Below are positions 8,504 to 17,604 of a DNA stretch of 59,295 nt, piece by piece (position 1 is the first letter of the stretch; each line of letters begins with the position of its first letter). A model generated the notes under the pieces. The model did no database searches. It was not told the DNA's origin and was given only the letters and a program-made list of their open reading frames with translations. The DNA lies in the NCBI GenBank assembly GCA_035559815.1, contig DATMAT010000038.1, positions 1 through 59,295 of the forward strand, read 5' to 3'. A program made the translations under genes and the position numbers. The DNA is from Thermodesulfobacteriota bacterium. GTDB lineage: Bacteria > Desulfobacterota_D > UBA1144 > Nemesobacterales > CSP1-2.

Positions 8504-11500
8504 ATGAGCGTTCGTTCGGTTTGTCCATACTGCGGCGTTGGGTGTGGTGTAATCCTTGAAACCCGAAAGGGAAGAGTTTTAAGCGTAAAAGGAGACCCTG
8601 ATCATCCGGCAAACAGGGGAAAACTCTGTACAAAAGGCATAACGCTCCACAAAACTATACACACGCCAGACAGGTTGACTCAACCCCTCATGCGCAAAAC
8701 GCGATCAGATTCCTTTCTTCCCGTCTCCTGGGATGGAGCACTGGGCAGAATTGTTGAGACCTTTCACTCATTCATCGATAGCTACGGACCGGGCTCCATT
8801 GCCTTTTACATCTCGGGGCAGCTCATGACCGAAGACTACTATGTAGTTAATAAACTGACGAAAGGCTTTCTAAAGGTGAATAACCTTGATTCAAACTCAC
8901 GTCTCTGCATGTCCTCAGCGGTGATGGGATATAGACGGGCCTTTGGAATTGATGCACCCCCCTGTTCGTACGAGGACATAGACCTTTCAGACTGCATATT
9001 CATAATCGGTTCAAACACTGCTTACTGCCATCCGGTTCTATTCACCAGGATCTCGGAAGCAAAAGCCCTTAAGGGAGATAAACTAAAGATAATAGTTGCG
9101 GACCCGCGAAGAACGCCAACTGCGAGCATTGCCGATCTATACATCCCTCTTAATCCTGGAACCGACGTCGCCCTGATAAACGGTATGATCCATATTCTCA
9201 TGAATGAAAGACTCATAGACGAAGAGTTCATATCTTCCAAGACCGAGGGGTTCGAGGAGATAAAGAAAACTTTTGAAAAGTATCCGTCTGAGATAGTATC
9301 ACAAATATGTGGAATACCTCCCTCTCTGGTCCGCGAAGCGGCATTGGTTTACGGAGAGGCCAATGCCGCTCTAACCTTGTGGGCCATGGGTCTTAACCAG
9401 AGCCGTCAGGGAACGGATAAGAACAACGCCGTAATTAACCTGTCCCTGGTTACAGGAAACATCGGCAGACCCGGTGCAGGGCCGTTTTCTCTTACCGGGC
9501 AAGCAAACGCCATGGGAGGAAGGGAAACGGGAGGCCTGGCCAACCTGCTCCCTGGTCATCGCTATATGGAAAACCCATCACATCGCCAAGAGGTTTCCGC
9601 TCTGTGGGAATGTGGGGAAATTTCCGAGGTAAAAGGACTCACCGCCGTGGAGCTTTTTGATGCAATACATCGTGGGACTATCAAAGCGGTATGGATAATT
9701 TGCACAAATCCGGTCGTCTCCCTGCCCAACGGTTCTAAATTTGAGGAAGCTTTGAAACGGGCAAAACTGGTAGTAGTGCAGGAACTTTATAGCCCTACAG
9801 ACACCGGGCTTTTTGCCGACATTCTTCTGCCGGCGGCCGGATTCGGCGAGAAGGAAGGAACTATGACAAACTCGGAGCGACGTATATCTCACATTTCTAA
9901 AGCCATAGACCCTCCGGGTGAAGCACTACCGGACTGGAAAATCATGACCCGATTTGCCCACAAGATGGGACTATCCAGATTCTTTCCCTACGAAAAGGCA
10001 GAGGACGTTTTCGAAGAATACAAACAGCTCACCAGAGGTACAGATATGGATATCACCGGGATTACATACGAGCGACTCAAGAAACAGGGCCCGATTCAGT
10101 GGCCCTGTCCCAACGAGGACCACCCAGGCACTCCTCGGCTATACACAAACCGAAAATTTCCGACAGAGAATGGAAAGGCCAGGTTGATTCCTGTTGATTA
10201 TATCTCACCGGCGGAGACACCGGACTCGGAATTCCCCTTTGTTCTCACGACTGGACGACTGAGAGATCAATGGCATACCATGACCAAGACCGGAAAGGTA
10301 GAGAGTTTAACGCTGCACGACCCAGCTCCCGTCCTGGAAATAAACCCCAATGACTCACTAAAGTTGAGTGTAAAAGACGGCGACCTTGTGGTCGTCGAGT
10401 CTCGTCGAGGTGAGGCAACCATCCAGGCTAAGGTGACGGACGGCGTTAAAGAAGGAACTGTCTTTTTGCCCTTCCACTGGGGAAAGCTCCTAGCTGATAA
10501 CGCCCGAGCAAACCTGATGACGGTCGAGGCTTTAGACCCCTTTTCCAGACAGCCCGAGTTTAAGGCATGCGCCGCAAGGATTAGAAAGAAGACCTTTGTC
10601 GATAAGCGAAAAGTCATAGTCGTAGGGAATGACCCGGCAGGACTCATGACCCTACAAACCCTTATTGAGATTAATCAAAGCGCAGAAACAATCCTTTTCT
10701 CGGATACTTACCCCGTGGACGTCAATCTTCCAAAGAATATTTTGCTGCGTAGAGAGCTGCCAGTGAGCATTGACACAGACGGTCATTACCTGGTCTTGAA
10801 GGATGGTTCCAGAGTTTTATACGAGAATCTGGTCCTAGCTCTCGGAAATCGTTCCTACATTCCTCCCATAACCGGCTTATCCCGTCAGGGCGTTTTATTC
10901 CTGGAAAGTTTAGACCAGGCAAGAAAGGACATAGGAAAACTCCACGTAATTGAACGAGCCATCGTTATTGGGGAAGGACCACTTGGGCTAGAAACTGTTG
11001 ATTGGCTCAGGACGCGGGGATTAAACGTCGAATTCATCAATCCATCCACCGTTCTACTGGAAAAGCAGGTGGATGGAATAGCTTCAGAACTGCTCTTCTA
11101 CGAACTCAGGAAGCGGGGCGTAAGTATGACACTCGGGGCAGAGGTCGAGGCGGTCCTGGGAAATGGACGTGCGGCCGGAATTCAACTGGCCGATGGAGAG
11201 AACAGGAAAGGAGACCTCATACTCATCGAAACCAGAGAGAGGGCGAACGTAGACCTGGCTTTCGAGGCGGGTATCCTGGTGAATAAAGGCGTGGTCGTTG
11301 GAGAGAAGTTAGAAACAAGTGCTCCCGATGTTTACGCCGTGGGCAGGGTTGCAGAGTTTTGTGGAATTACATCCAATGACCCGGAGATTCTCTCCCGGCA
11401 AGCTCAAGTTCTAGGCCGTCTCCTCGCCGGAGACCCCACCGTCCGCTATCGAAGCACTATAGGTTGTAACCGATTCCGTATGTTGGGATTTGACGTCGTG

Positions 11501-11896
11501 TCTTTCGGCGAGTTCAATGCCGACGACGAGGAGTCGAATGTACTCACCTTTCTGGATAAAGGACAGTTGGTCTATAAAAAAATTATTCTCCGTGATAACC
11601 GGGTTGTCGGCGGACTCTTCTTGAGGGACACGTCCTCGGCTGAGGAGATTCTGGAGTTAGCGCGAAAAAGAACAGACATATCCGCTTTTCGAAGTAATCT
11701 CCTTTCTGGCAATTTAAATGGACCTGTGTCTAGGGGTAAAGTCCTTTGCTCCTGCGTTGGTGTAACCAGGGAGGAAATCCTGGCCGGAATAAAGAAGGGG
11801 ATGGATTTAGCAGGCCTCAAGGAGAATCTTAGAGTTGGAGTTAGTTGCGGAACCTGCCTTCATGAGGTGAGAGAACTGGCCAAAACTATAGGCTGA
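8504..11896 (+). CDS. nasA: Assimilatory nitrate reductase fused to a degenerate reductase domain and a BFD Fe-S domain
   Basis: The protein has 1130 residues. Residues 1-690 are the molybdopterin catalytic part: a 4Fe-4S site (C7, C10, C14, C42), probable Mo ligand C135, and the molydop-binding barrel around residues 575-690. Residues 703-1060 are a paralogue of the NAD(P)H/FAD reductase in the preceding gene, but its FAD-site motifs are eroded: GNGMAG is GNDPAG, PSYNR is lost, LLLATG is LVLALG, ICTGIRPN is IETRERAN, and AVGE is AVGR. The NAD-type GEGPLG remains. The C-terminus is a BFD-like [2Fe-2S] domain (C1082, C1084, C1115, C1118), as in NasA proteins with a BFD tail. It should reduce nitrate to nitrite in the cytoplasm; the electron route is uncertain. 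Confidence 0.9.
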   Translation: MSVRSVCPYCGVGCGVILETRKGRVLSVKGDPDHPANRGKLCTKGITLHKTIHTPDRLTQPLMRKTRSDSFLPVSWDGALGRIVETFHSFIDSYGPGSIAFYISGQLMTEDYYVVNKLTKGFLKVNNLDSNSRLCMSSAVMGYRRAFGIDAPPCSYEDIDLSDCIFIIGSNTAYCHPVLFTRISEAKALKGDKLKIIVADPRRTPTASIADLYIPLNPGTDVALINGMIHILMNERLIDEEFISSKTEGFEEIKKTFEKYPSEIVSQICGIPPSLVREAALVYGEANAALTLWAMGLNQSRQGTDKNNAVINLSLVTGNIGRPGAGPFSLTGQANAMGGRETGGLANLLPGHRYMENPSHRQEVSALWECGEISEVKGLTAVELFDAIHRGTIKAVWIICTNPVVSLPNGSKFEEALKRAKLVVVQELYSPTDTGLFADILLPAAGFGEKEGTMTNSERRISHISKAIDPPGEALPDWKIMTRFAHKMGLSRFFPYEKAEDVFEEYKQLTRGTDMDITGITYERLKKQGPIQWPCPNEDHPGTPRLYTNRKFPTENGKARLIPVDYISPAETPDSEFPFVLTTGRLRDQWHTMTKTGKVESLTLHDPAPVLEINPNDSLKLSVKDGDLVVVESRRGEATIQAKVTDGVKEGTVFLPFHWGKLLADNARANLMTVEALDPFSRQPEFKACAARIRKKTFVDKRKVIVVGNDPAGLMTLQTLIEINQSAETILFSDTYPVDVNLPKNILLRRELPVSIDTDGHYLVLKDGSRVLYENLVLALGNRSYIPPITGLSRQGVLFLESLDQARKDIGKLHVIERAIVIGEGPLGLETVDWLRTRGLNVEFINPSTVLLEKQVDGIASELLFYELRKRGVSMTLGAEVEAVLGNGRAAGIQLADGENRKGDLILIETRERANVDLAFEAGILVNKGVVVGEKLETSAPDVYAVGRVAEFCGITSNDPEILSRQAQVLGRLLAGDPTVRYRSTIGCNRFRMLGFDVVSFGEFNADDEESNVLTFLDKGQLVYKKIILRDNRVVGGLFLRDTSSAEEILELARKRTDISAFRSNLLSGNLNGPVSRGKVLCSCVGVTREEILAGIKKGMDLAGLKENLRVGVSCGTCLHEVRELAKTIG

Positions 11897-12062
11897 AGTG
11901 TGAGGGAAGATGAAACTCGACAGTGTAGGGAAAAATCTGATTGAACAAAATGGCAATTGTTTCATCTCATTAATAAACAAAGCTTGATAATGATATAAGC
12001 CCTATGGCTCTAGAGATTAGTCCTTATGTAGTAACGGGATGCCTCCGGATTCCACCATTATT

Positions 12063-12091
12063 GTAGAGACGACCCGGCGGGCCGTCTCTAC
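12063..12091. repeat. Intergenic GTAGAGACG palindrome
   Basis: GTAGAGACG-N11-CGTCTCTAC is an inverted repeat between the nitrate reductase and FprA genes. It is the same family as the copy embedded at 6348-6376. The surrounding 11897-12151 gap shows no clear promoter. Confidence 0.7.
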
Positions 12092-12151
12092 CTCAGAACT
12101 ACCTTTATTTGTGCACTTGAAAAGTTATATCAAAACGAAAGGAGGATTTTA

Positions 12152-13606
12152 ATGACACATCTCTTTACTAATACAAACCCATTAAGGATAGCCATCATTG
12201 GCTCTGGGCCGGCCGGTTTTTACGCCGCCGACCACCTTCTCAGACAAAACAAATTTGTCGTAGAAGTGGATATGTACGACCGATTGCCTACGCCCCATGG
12301 CCTGGTGCGCTCCGGCGTGGCTCCAGACCATCAAAAAATCAAATCGGTTATCAGGGTCTATGATAAAATTGCAGCCAATCCCCGGTTCCGTTTCTACGGC
12401 TTCGTCGAATTTGGCAAGCATATCCAGCTAGAAGACCTGAAAAGGCATTACCATCAGATTATATTTGCCACAGGCGCACAAACAGACAAGCGCATGAACA
12501 TACCGGGTGAGGACCTACAAGGCAGCCACGCGGCTACCGAATTCGTAGCCTGGTACAACGGCCATCCCGACTATGGCCATCTTCAGTTTGACCTCTCTGA
12601 AGAAAAGGTTGCAGTTATAGGCGTTGGTAATGTGGCGATAGATGTAGCTCGCATTTTGTGCCTTACCCAGGAAGAGTTAAGACGGACAGACATCGCCGAC
12701 TACGCCCTAGAATCCCTGAGTAAGAGTCGGGCCAGGGATGTATACATACTCGGACGACGGGGCCCGGCTCAGGCAACGTTCACGAATCCGGAAATCAAAG
12801 AACTTGGCAACCTTGCCGATGCGGATGTAGTCACATTACCGGATGAGGTCGAGCTCGACAAAATAACTCGATTGTCATTAGAACAAAGCAATGACCAGAT
12901 AGCGATGAGAAAAATTGAGATTCTACAGGGATACGCTATCAGAAAGACCACTCAAAAATCTCGCAAGATTCATTTGCGATTTTTTGTGTCTCCTGTAGAG
13001 CTGGTCGGAGACGAATCCGGCCGTGTTTCGGCTATTCGCCTGGTAAAAAATGAACTCTATTCCGATGAGAATGGCAGTCTCAAATCCCGTCCGACAGGTC
13101 GTTTTGAAAAATTGCCGGTTGGCCTCGTCTTCCGCTCGATTGGGTACAATGGGATTCCCCTGCCAAATGTACCCTTTGACGAAAAATGGGGAGTCGTGTT
13201 TAACCAAAGAGGGCGTGTTATCGACCCTGAAACCCAAAGACCCCTCCTCGGTCTTTATGCTACTGGCTGGGTTAAGCGCGGCCCCACTGGAGTAATCGGG
13301 ACAAACAAAACTGACTCCGCCGAGACTGTAGATTGTATTCTCGAAGACGCCCTATGTGGCAACATTCTTAACCCGCCCCACCCCGAAGCAAACAGCGTGG
13401 AAAATCTCATTAGTGAGCGCCAACCCAATTACGTCACCTATAAGGACTGGCTAAGCATTGATGCGCTAGAAGTAGCACGTGGGGAGGCAGAGGGGCGTCC
13501 ACGCGTTAAGTACACCAGTATTTCCGATATATTCACTGCCCTCGGACGTGAACATCAATTAGTTGGCTGCTCCAAAGATGAAAGGGTTGAAAGGAAGAAT
13601 ATTTAA
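12152..13606 (+). CDS. Ferredoxin/adrenodoxin-type NADP+ reductase (FprA-like)
   Basis: This 484-residue flavoprotein has the adrenodoxin-reductase/FprA layout. An N-terminal FAD motif (GSGPAGFYAA) is followed by 'YDRLPTPHGLVRSGVAPDH', a hallmark of the family. Later come the NADP motif (GVGNVAIDVAR, about residue 156) and a C-terminal 'GWVKRGPTGVIGTNK' flavin-contact segment. AAAGGAGG lies 8 nt before the ATG. It exchanges electrons between NADPH and a ferredoxin. Here it may feed the nitrate reductase, whose own reductase domain looks defective, or the ferredoxin domain of the nitrite reductase; this is inferred from neighbourhood. Glutamate synthase small-subunit homology is an alternative but fits less well. 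Confidence 0.88.
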   Translation: MTHLFTNTNPLRIAIIGSGPAGFYAADHLLRQNKFVVEVDMYDRLPTPHGLVRSGVAPDHQKIKSVIRVYDKIAANPRFRFYGFVEFGKHIQLEDLKRHYHQIIFATGAQTDKRMNIPGEDLQGSHAATEFVAWYNGHPDYGHLQFDLSEEKVAVIGVGNVAIDVARILCLTQEELRRTDIADYALESLSKSRARDVYILGRRGPAQATFTNPEIKELGNLADADVVTLPDEVELDKITRLSLEQSNDQIAMRKIEILQGYAIRKTTQKSRKIHLRFFVSPVELVGDESGRVSAIRLVKNELYSDENGSLKSRPTGRFEKLPVGLVFRSIGYNGIPLPNVPFDEKWGVVFNQRGRVIDPETQRPLLGLYATGWVKRGPTGVIGTNKTDSAETVDCILEDALCGNILNPPHPEANSVENLISERQPNYVTYKDWLSIDALEVARGEAEGRPRVKYTSISDIFTALGREHQLVGCSKDERVERKNI

Positions 13607-13615
13607 CGTTCAAGG

Positions 13616-15463
13616 TCAAAGTTCTTCTTTAATCCATTCCTGAACCTGGTTTTGCAGGTCAGACACGATGTTTTGAAGAGACGTGCCTTCGGCTGAGAAG
13701 GTTCCGACAACCGAGCGTGTAGTGGTACAGATGATTTCAGAATCAAGCCGCCAACGGTTTTCTCCCAAGGACTTGAGGCGTCCGACCAAGGAATAATCGA
13801 GTCCACCTTGTCGGGCAGCCTCGCAAGCGTTGATTTCAAGCTCTTCGATAGCCCTTAAGTTTTTAACCCCGGCTTTGGAGAAAAGGTCTAACATCCCTTC
13901 GCGGGCAATCCACTCAATTCCAGGCATGGTGCTGAAGTTCCGGTTAATTTGCTCTTCGATCAATTGTGCAGTACCTGCATACTCGCCCTGGCTTCGGACA
14001 TAAAGAAGCCCTAGCCTATGTGGTTGAGTGTTAAACAGCGTGGTGCCATGAAAAACAAACCATCCTCCGCCCAGTATCATAGCAATAAGTAACACTGAAA
14101 TAGCAATCACTAAACTAGGCTTACGTTTGACGAAGAACCATAATGAATATGATTTTCCTGTAAATGGGACAAAGTAACCCTGTTCCAACTCACCGCCACT
14201 TGAGTAAAGAAACTGAGATTTTCCAGCAGATAAAAGAGGGTAGCTCTGGGGTTCATCTGATTTAGGAACTTTAGCCGGTTTAACGCCTTCACTAAGCTTG
14301 TGGCCACATTCGGTGCAAAACTCCTTATTCGGAGGATTTTCTTTTCCACAGTTTTGACATTCTTGGACTGAACCTGTAGAACGACCGATCTCCGGCTTAG
14401 TCTCGCTAGATAGCCCATATCTCTTCATCTTATTTATGAGCCCCTGCCTGGAAATCCCCAGAATCTCAGAGGCCCTTTGCTTATTGCCTCCGCTTTTTTC
14501 TAACGCCTCTTTTATCTTCCGAATCTCAATTTCTTCCACCGTTCCTCTAAGAAATCTAGTGCTTTCCTCGGCAGGGGCACGTTGCAACGTGTCCCTGCTA
14601 ACTATTACGCCTCTTACATTATCCGAAAGGTCACTCTCCTCGATTACATCACTATCAACCAAAATTGCTGCACGTTTTATCTCGTTCTCCAACTCCCTTA
14701 CGTTTCCGGGCCAATCGTATTTTACGAGGCAATCCATCGCTTCAGGGGAAAGACGCATGGAGTCCCTTCCTAGTTCATTTACAAAGCTACTCAAGAAGTG
14801 CTGTGCAAGGAGTGGAATATCCCCTTTAATCTCACGAAGGGGAGGCATATTGATATGGACGGCATTTAGTCGGTAATACAGGTCTTCACGGAAGTTTCCC
14901 TTTTTTATCTCGCTTTTTAGGTCTTTATTCGTAGCCGCGATAACCCTTACATCCACTTCTATCGTGCTTCTTCCTCCGATTCTCTCTAGCTTCCTCTCCT
15001 GAAGCACCCGCAGAAGCTTGGCCTGGGCGGCAAGACTCATATCTCCAATTTCATCAAGAAATAGGGTTCCGCCGCTTGCCATCTCAATCTTTCCCGCTCT
15101 CCTCTCCACTCCTGTTGCCACACCCTTCTCAATGCCAAAAAGCTCGCTCTCAAAAAGGCTCTCCGGCAGGGCTGCGCAGTTAATGGCGACAAAGGGTTTA
15201 TCAAAGCGGGAGCTGTTTGTATGGATAGTACGTGCGGCAAGCTCCTTTCCGGTACCACTCTCCCCGGTGATAAGAACGTTTAAAGGGCTGTCACTGACCT
15301 TCTCTATTAACTTTATTATTTCCCGTATACTGGGGCTTGTTCCTATGATGTTACTTACAAAGGGTCTGCTATTAGGTTGTTCTTTTGAGGTGGTGTTTTC
15401 TTTATTTAAGCGGCCTCTTGACCCCTGGAGTTTTTTATCATCCCTTTCGCCCATAGGAATCAT
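13616..15463 (-). CDS. Sigma-54 activator with zinc ribbon, membrane helix and C-terminal extracytoplasmic domain
   Basis: The protein has 615 residues from the ATG at 15463, which follows GGGGGAG by 8 nt; a longer TTG start at 15508 is possible. Order: short N-terminus, AAA+ sigma-54 domain (Walker A GESGTGKE about 67-74, Walker B GGTLFLDEIGD), Fis-type HTH (about 330-370), zinc ribbon (CQNCGK...CTECGH, about 390-410), a hydrophobic helix (about 460-485), then about 130 residues presumably outside the membrane. There is no receiver, GAF or PAS domain. The sigma-54-contacting GAFTGA loop reads GVATGV, lacking the usual aromatic residue. It converges with the FprA gene with a 9-bp gap and diverges from the cupin gene. 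Likely regulator of the nitrate genes, by location. Confidence 0.82.
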   Translation of the reverse strand: MIPMGERDDKKLQGSRGRLNKENTTSKEQPNSRPFVSNIIGTSPSIREIIKLIEKVSDSPLNVLITGESGTGKELAARTIHTNSSRFDKPFVAINCAALPESLFESELFGIEKGVATGVERRAGKIEMASGGTLFLDEIGDMSLAAQAKLLRVLQERKLERIGGRSTIEVDVRVIAATNKDLKSEIKKGNFREDLYYRLNAVHINMPPLREIKGDIPLLAQHFLSSFVNELGRDSMRLSPEAMDCLVKYDWPGNVRELENEIKRAAILVDSDVIEESDLSDNVRGVIVSRDTLQRAPAEESTRFLRGTVEEIEIRKIKEALEKSGGNKQRASEILGISRQGLINKMKRYGLSSETKPEIGRSTGSVQECQNCGKENPPNKEFCTECGHKLSEGVKPAKVPKSDEPQSYPLLSAGKSQFLYSSGGELEQGYFVPFTGKSYSLWFFVKRKPSLVIAISVLLIAMILGGGWFVFHGTTLFNTQPHRLGLLYVRSQGEYAGTAQLIEEQINRNFSTMPGIEWIAREGMLDLFSKAGVKNLRAIEELEINACEAARQGGLDYSLVGRLKSLGENRWRLDSEIICTTTRSVVGTFSAEGTSLQNIVSDLQNQVQEWIKEEL

Positions 15464-15673
15464 AACCAAAACTCCCCCGTAACTAAATTCAATTTTATCA
15501 CAGGGCAATTATAAGCGTCAATTTTCTTTACGATGGCGTCAAGAAGCTTTACGTTTCCATCAACAAGCCTCACGTTCTCGGTTTAACCTCGTGGTTCAAA
15601 TACAAGATGTCAATACTTAAAAATCCTTTTTTAACAAGGAGTTACGGGTATTTCTTTATTTCCCGCTAATAGC

Positions 15674-15689
15674 CGGCATACATCTTGCC
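15674..15689 (+). promoter_or_regulatory. Sigma-54 promoter for the cupin gene
   Basis: CGGCATACATCTTGCC has GG (15675-15676), ten bases, GC (15687-15688). The core resembles the narK and nitrite reductase promoters. No TTTTGTA/TACAAAA inverted repeat was found upstream, so the activator may differ. Confidence 0.7.
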
Positions 15690-15728
15690 GTTTTATATGG
15701 ACAAAATCGAAAAAGGAGGTAAATGACA

Positions 15729-16223
15729 ATGCAAACAAAACGCTTAATTATAACTTGCCTTTCCTTCTTGGCCCTTATTATGGTGTGGAATGGGATTCTC
15801 ACTAAAGTAGAAGCAACGACAAGCGATCACGGACTCTTCACGCCGGGAGAGATTAAGTGGACGGACGCGCCATCGGCGCTTCCTACCGGTGCTAAGCTGG
15901 CAGTTCTGGAGGGCAACCCCTTTGAGAAGGGTTTCTACACGATGCGCCTCCTGATGCCCGATGGATACAGGATCCCACCGCACTGGCATTCAGGGGTTGA
16001 GCATGTGACCGTTATTTCAGGCACTTTCAACCTCGGCATGGGAGACAAGTTCGATGAGAAGGTCGGGACGGTTATGCCCGTGGGAACTTTTGGTTTCCTA
16101 CCGCCGCAAACGAAGCACTTCGCTTGGGCAACCGGAGAGACAGTCATCCAGCTCCACGGGGTAGGACCGTGGGAAATCACCTATGTAAATCCACAGGATG
16201 ACCCACGGAATGTAAAGAAGTAG
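15729..16223 (+). CDS. Secreted cupin-domain protein
   Basis: The ATG at 15729 is 8 nt from GGAGGT, better spaced than the ATG at 15723. The 164-residue product starts with a signal peptide (hydrophobic core LIITCLSFLALIMVW), so it is probably periplasmic. The remainder is a single cupin barrel: the metal-binding motif 1 is seen as 'PPHWHSGVEHVTVISG' (His, His, Glu/His set) and motif 2 as 'PPQTKHFAWA' with a conserved His. Such proteins bind a metal ion; the reaction is unknown. A sigma-54 promoter places it under control similar to the nitrogen genes. It diverges from the membrane-linked activator gene, which may regulate it. Confidence 0.8.
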   Translation: MQTKRLIITCLSFLALIMVWNGILTKVEATTSDHGLFTPGEIKWTDAPSALPTGAKLAVLEGNPFEKGFYTMRLLMPDGYRIPPHWHSGVEHVTVISGTFNLGMGDKFDEKVGTVMPVGTFGFLPPQTKHFAWATGETVIQLHGVGPWEITYVNPQDDPRNVKK

Positions 16224-16362
16224 CGTCTTGCTCGGGGGGAGAGTCGGCCATTCGGTGCTGTCTCTCTCCTTAGCCTTGGATGAGGTTGACATTATGGGTA
16301 TCCGATTGATCCCCCGGTTATGATGTTTGATAATCTGATCCGGTAATGAGCCAGTGGCATCT

Positions 16363-16467
16363 GTCATTCCCACGAAAGTGGGAATCCATAGGCATTAAGT
16401 ATTACTGGATTCCCGCTTAATCTCGTGCCCGAAAGCGTTAATCGGGTAACATGCGGGAATGACACTT
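16363..16467. repeat. TGTCATTCCC palindromic repeat
   Basis: TGTCATTCCCAC-GAAA-GTGGGAATCCA opens the element, and GCGGGAATGACAC closes it in inverted orientation. An inner CCCGAAAGCGTTAATCGGG-like hairpin lies between. It fills the gap between the cupin and the lectin-like gene (16224-16594). Confidence 0.65.
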
Positions 16468-16594
16468 TGGGCACCTTGTGCATCACCTCAAGCCAGCTTT
16501 TCTACTACCGCTTTAGTTTTTCAAAGGTCATAACCGGGGGACGAGAGTTTAAATAAACTTGGCAATAGAAACCCAAGAAAAGGAGGATAGTACA

Positions 16595-17512
16595 ATGGTT
16601 AGGTACTTTGTTTTTTCCATTGTCTTTGTAGTAATGGTTTTTGTTGCTTTAGTCGTGACCAGCACATCCAGCTTTGCCACCGACGACCCGAATGTGATAC
16701 ACGCCTGCATTAAAAAGAATAATGGGCAACTTAGAGTGGTCGGAGAACCAAGCGAGTGCCTGCCATCAGAAAACCCGATTGATTTACAGGCGGTGGTAGA
16801 AGTTGAAGAGGATGAATGCCCAGTGAACATGGTTCCGGTGGGAAATATATGTGTGGACATGTATGAGGCGAGCGTGTGGTCTCAACCCCCTGATGCTGAT
16901 GGAAACCCACAGGGAACTCAGTTCGGAGAAGTGAATTTCTATCCCTGCTCAGACAACGGAAACGACTGCTCAGACCCAAACCAGCCTAGTAAGATGATAT
17001 ATGCCGCATCTGTGCCAGGAGTAAGGCCCTCTGCGTTTATCACCTGGTTTCAAGCACAGCAGGCGTGTGCTAATGTGGGGAAGAGACTGCTTACGAATGC
17101 AGAGTGGCAGATGGCTGCCGCAGGGACGGATGACTCTGGAACGGACCACACTACGGCGGCTTGTAACATATTTCCTGGCCCTGGTCTTGAGCCTGAGCCC
17201 ACCGGTTCCCGCTCAGATTGTGTCTCAAACTGGGGAGTATTTGATATGGTAGGGAACGTATGGGAGTGGGTAGGGGACTGGATACAGGATAACTCTGATA
17301 ATGATAGAGGAGATATACCCAGTTCTCTTGATTATGGCAATGATTTAATCTTTGGAGTAGATGAGGCGTTTCCTGAGCTTGAAAGGTTTCCAGCGGCGCT
17401 TTTCCGTGGCAGCAACATGGCTTTCGGCACGGGCGCCGGGGTCTTCGCGCTCGATGCCCGCTTTGGGCCTACGTTCTCGTTCGGCGGCCTCGGCTTCCGT
17501 TGCGCCAAGTAG
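16595..17512 (+). CDS. Secreted FGE-sulfatase/C-type-lectin-fold protein, candidate retroelement target
   Basis: Start chosen at 16595, 7-8 nt after AGGAGG; the upstream TTG frame at 16559 lacks a site. The 305-residue product has a signal peptide ending near SFATDD, then a SUMF1/formylglycine-generating-type domain from about residue 75 ('NMVPVGNICVDMYEAS', 'GKRLLTNAEWQMAAAG', 'FDMVGNVWEW'). Such proteins often bind ligands rather than modify sulfatases. The last ~35 residues (from RGSNMAFG to GFRCAK) match the layout of variable regions of diversity-generating retroelement proteins. Their codons are GC-rich and poor in A, unlike the rest of the gene. No reverse transcriptase or template repeat is in the window. 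Catalytic FGE activity is doubtful. Confidence 0.78.
   Translation: MVRYFVFSIVFVVMVFVALVVTSTSSFATDDPNVIHACIKKNNGQLRVVGEPSECLPSENPIDLQAVVEVEEDECPVNMVPVGNICVDMYEASVWSQPPDADGNPQGTQFGEVNFYPCSDNGNDCSDPNQPSKMIYAASVPGVRPSAFITWFQAQQACANVGKRLLTNAEWQMAAAGTDDSGTDHTTAACNIFPGPGLEPEPTGSRSDCVSNWGVFDMVGNVWEWVGDWIQDNSDNDRGDIPSSLDYGNDLIFGVDEAFPELERFPAALFRGSNMAFGTGAGVFALDARFGPTFSFGGLGFRCAK
17408..17512 (+). other. Candidate DGR variable region
   Basis: This 3' tract encodes a C-terminal lectin segment ending GFRCAK. Codons at expected variable positions (TTC, GGC, GAT, GCC, CGC, TTT, TTC, TTC, GGC, GGC, CTC) are of NNC/NNT type, as expected if AAC/AAT template codons were mutagenised. A is scarce. Proof needs the template repeat, which is absent here. 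Confidence 0.45.
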
Positions 17513-17604
17513 TCTTTGAGGATTAAATGTAGGGGCAATCCTTTTGTTTCCATTTCTCGCGCACCGCGCTTGAAATACTACAAGTGATTGCCCTAAGAAT
17601 AAAA

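Noticed and set aside
11900-11975. GAACAAAATGGCAATTGTTTC as a promoter or operator for fprA
   Set aside because: It has partial symmetry only, lacks GG-N10-GC, and is far (about 180 bp) from the start.
16559-16594. Longer N-terminus of the lectin-like protein from TTG at 16559
   Set aside because: AGGAGG is correctly spaced for the ATG at 16595, which also starts a clean signal peptide.
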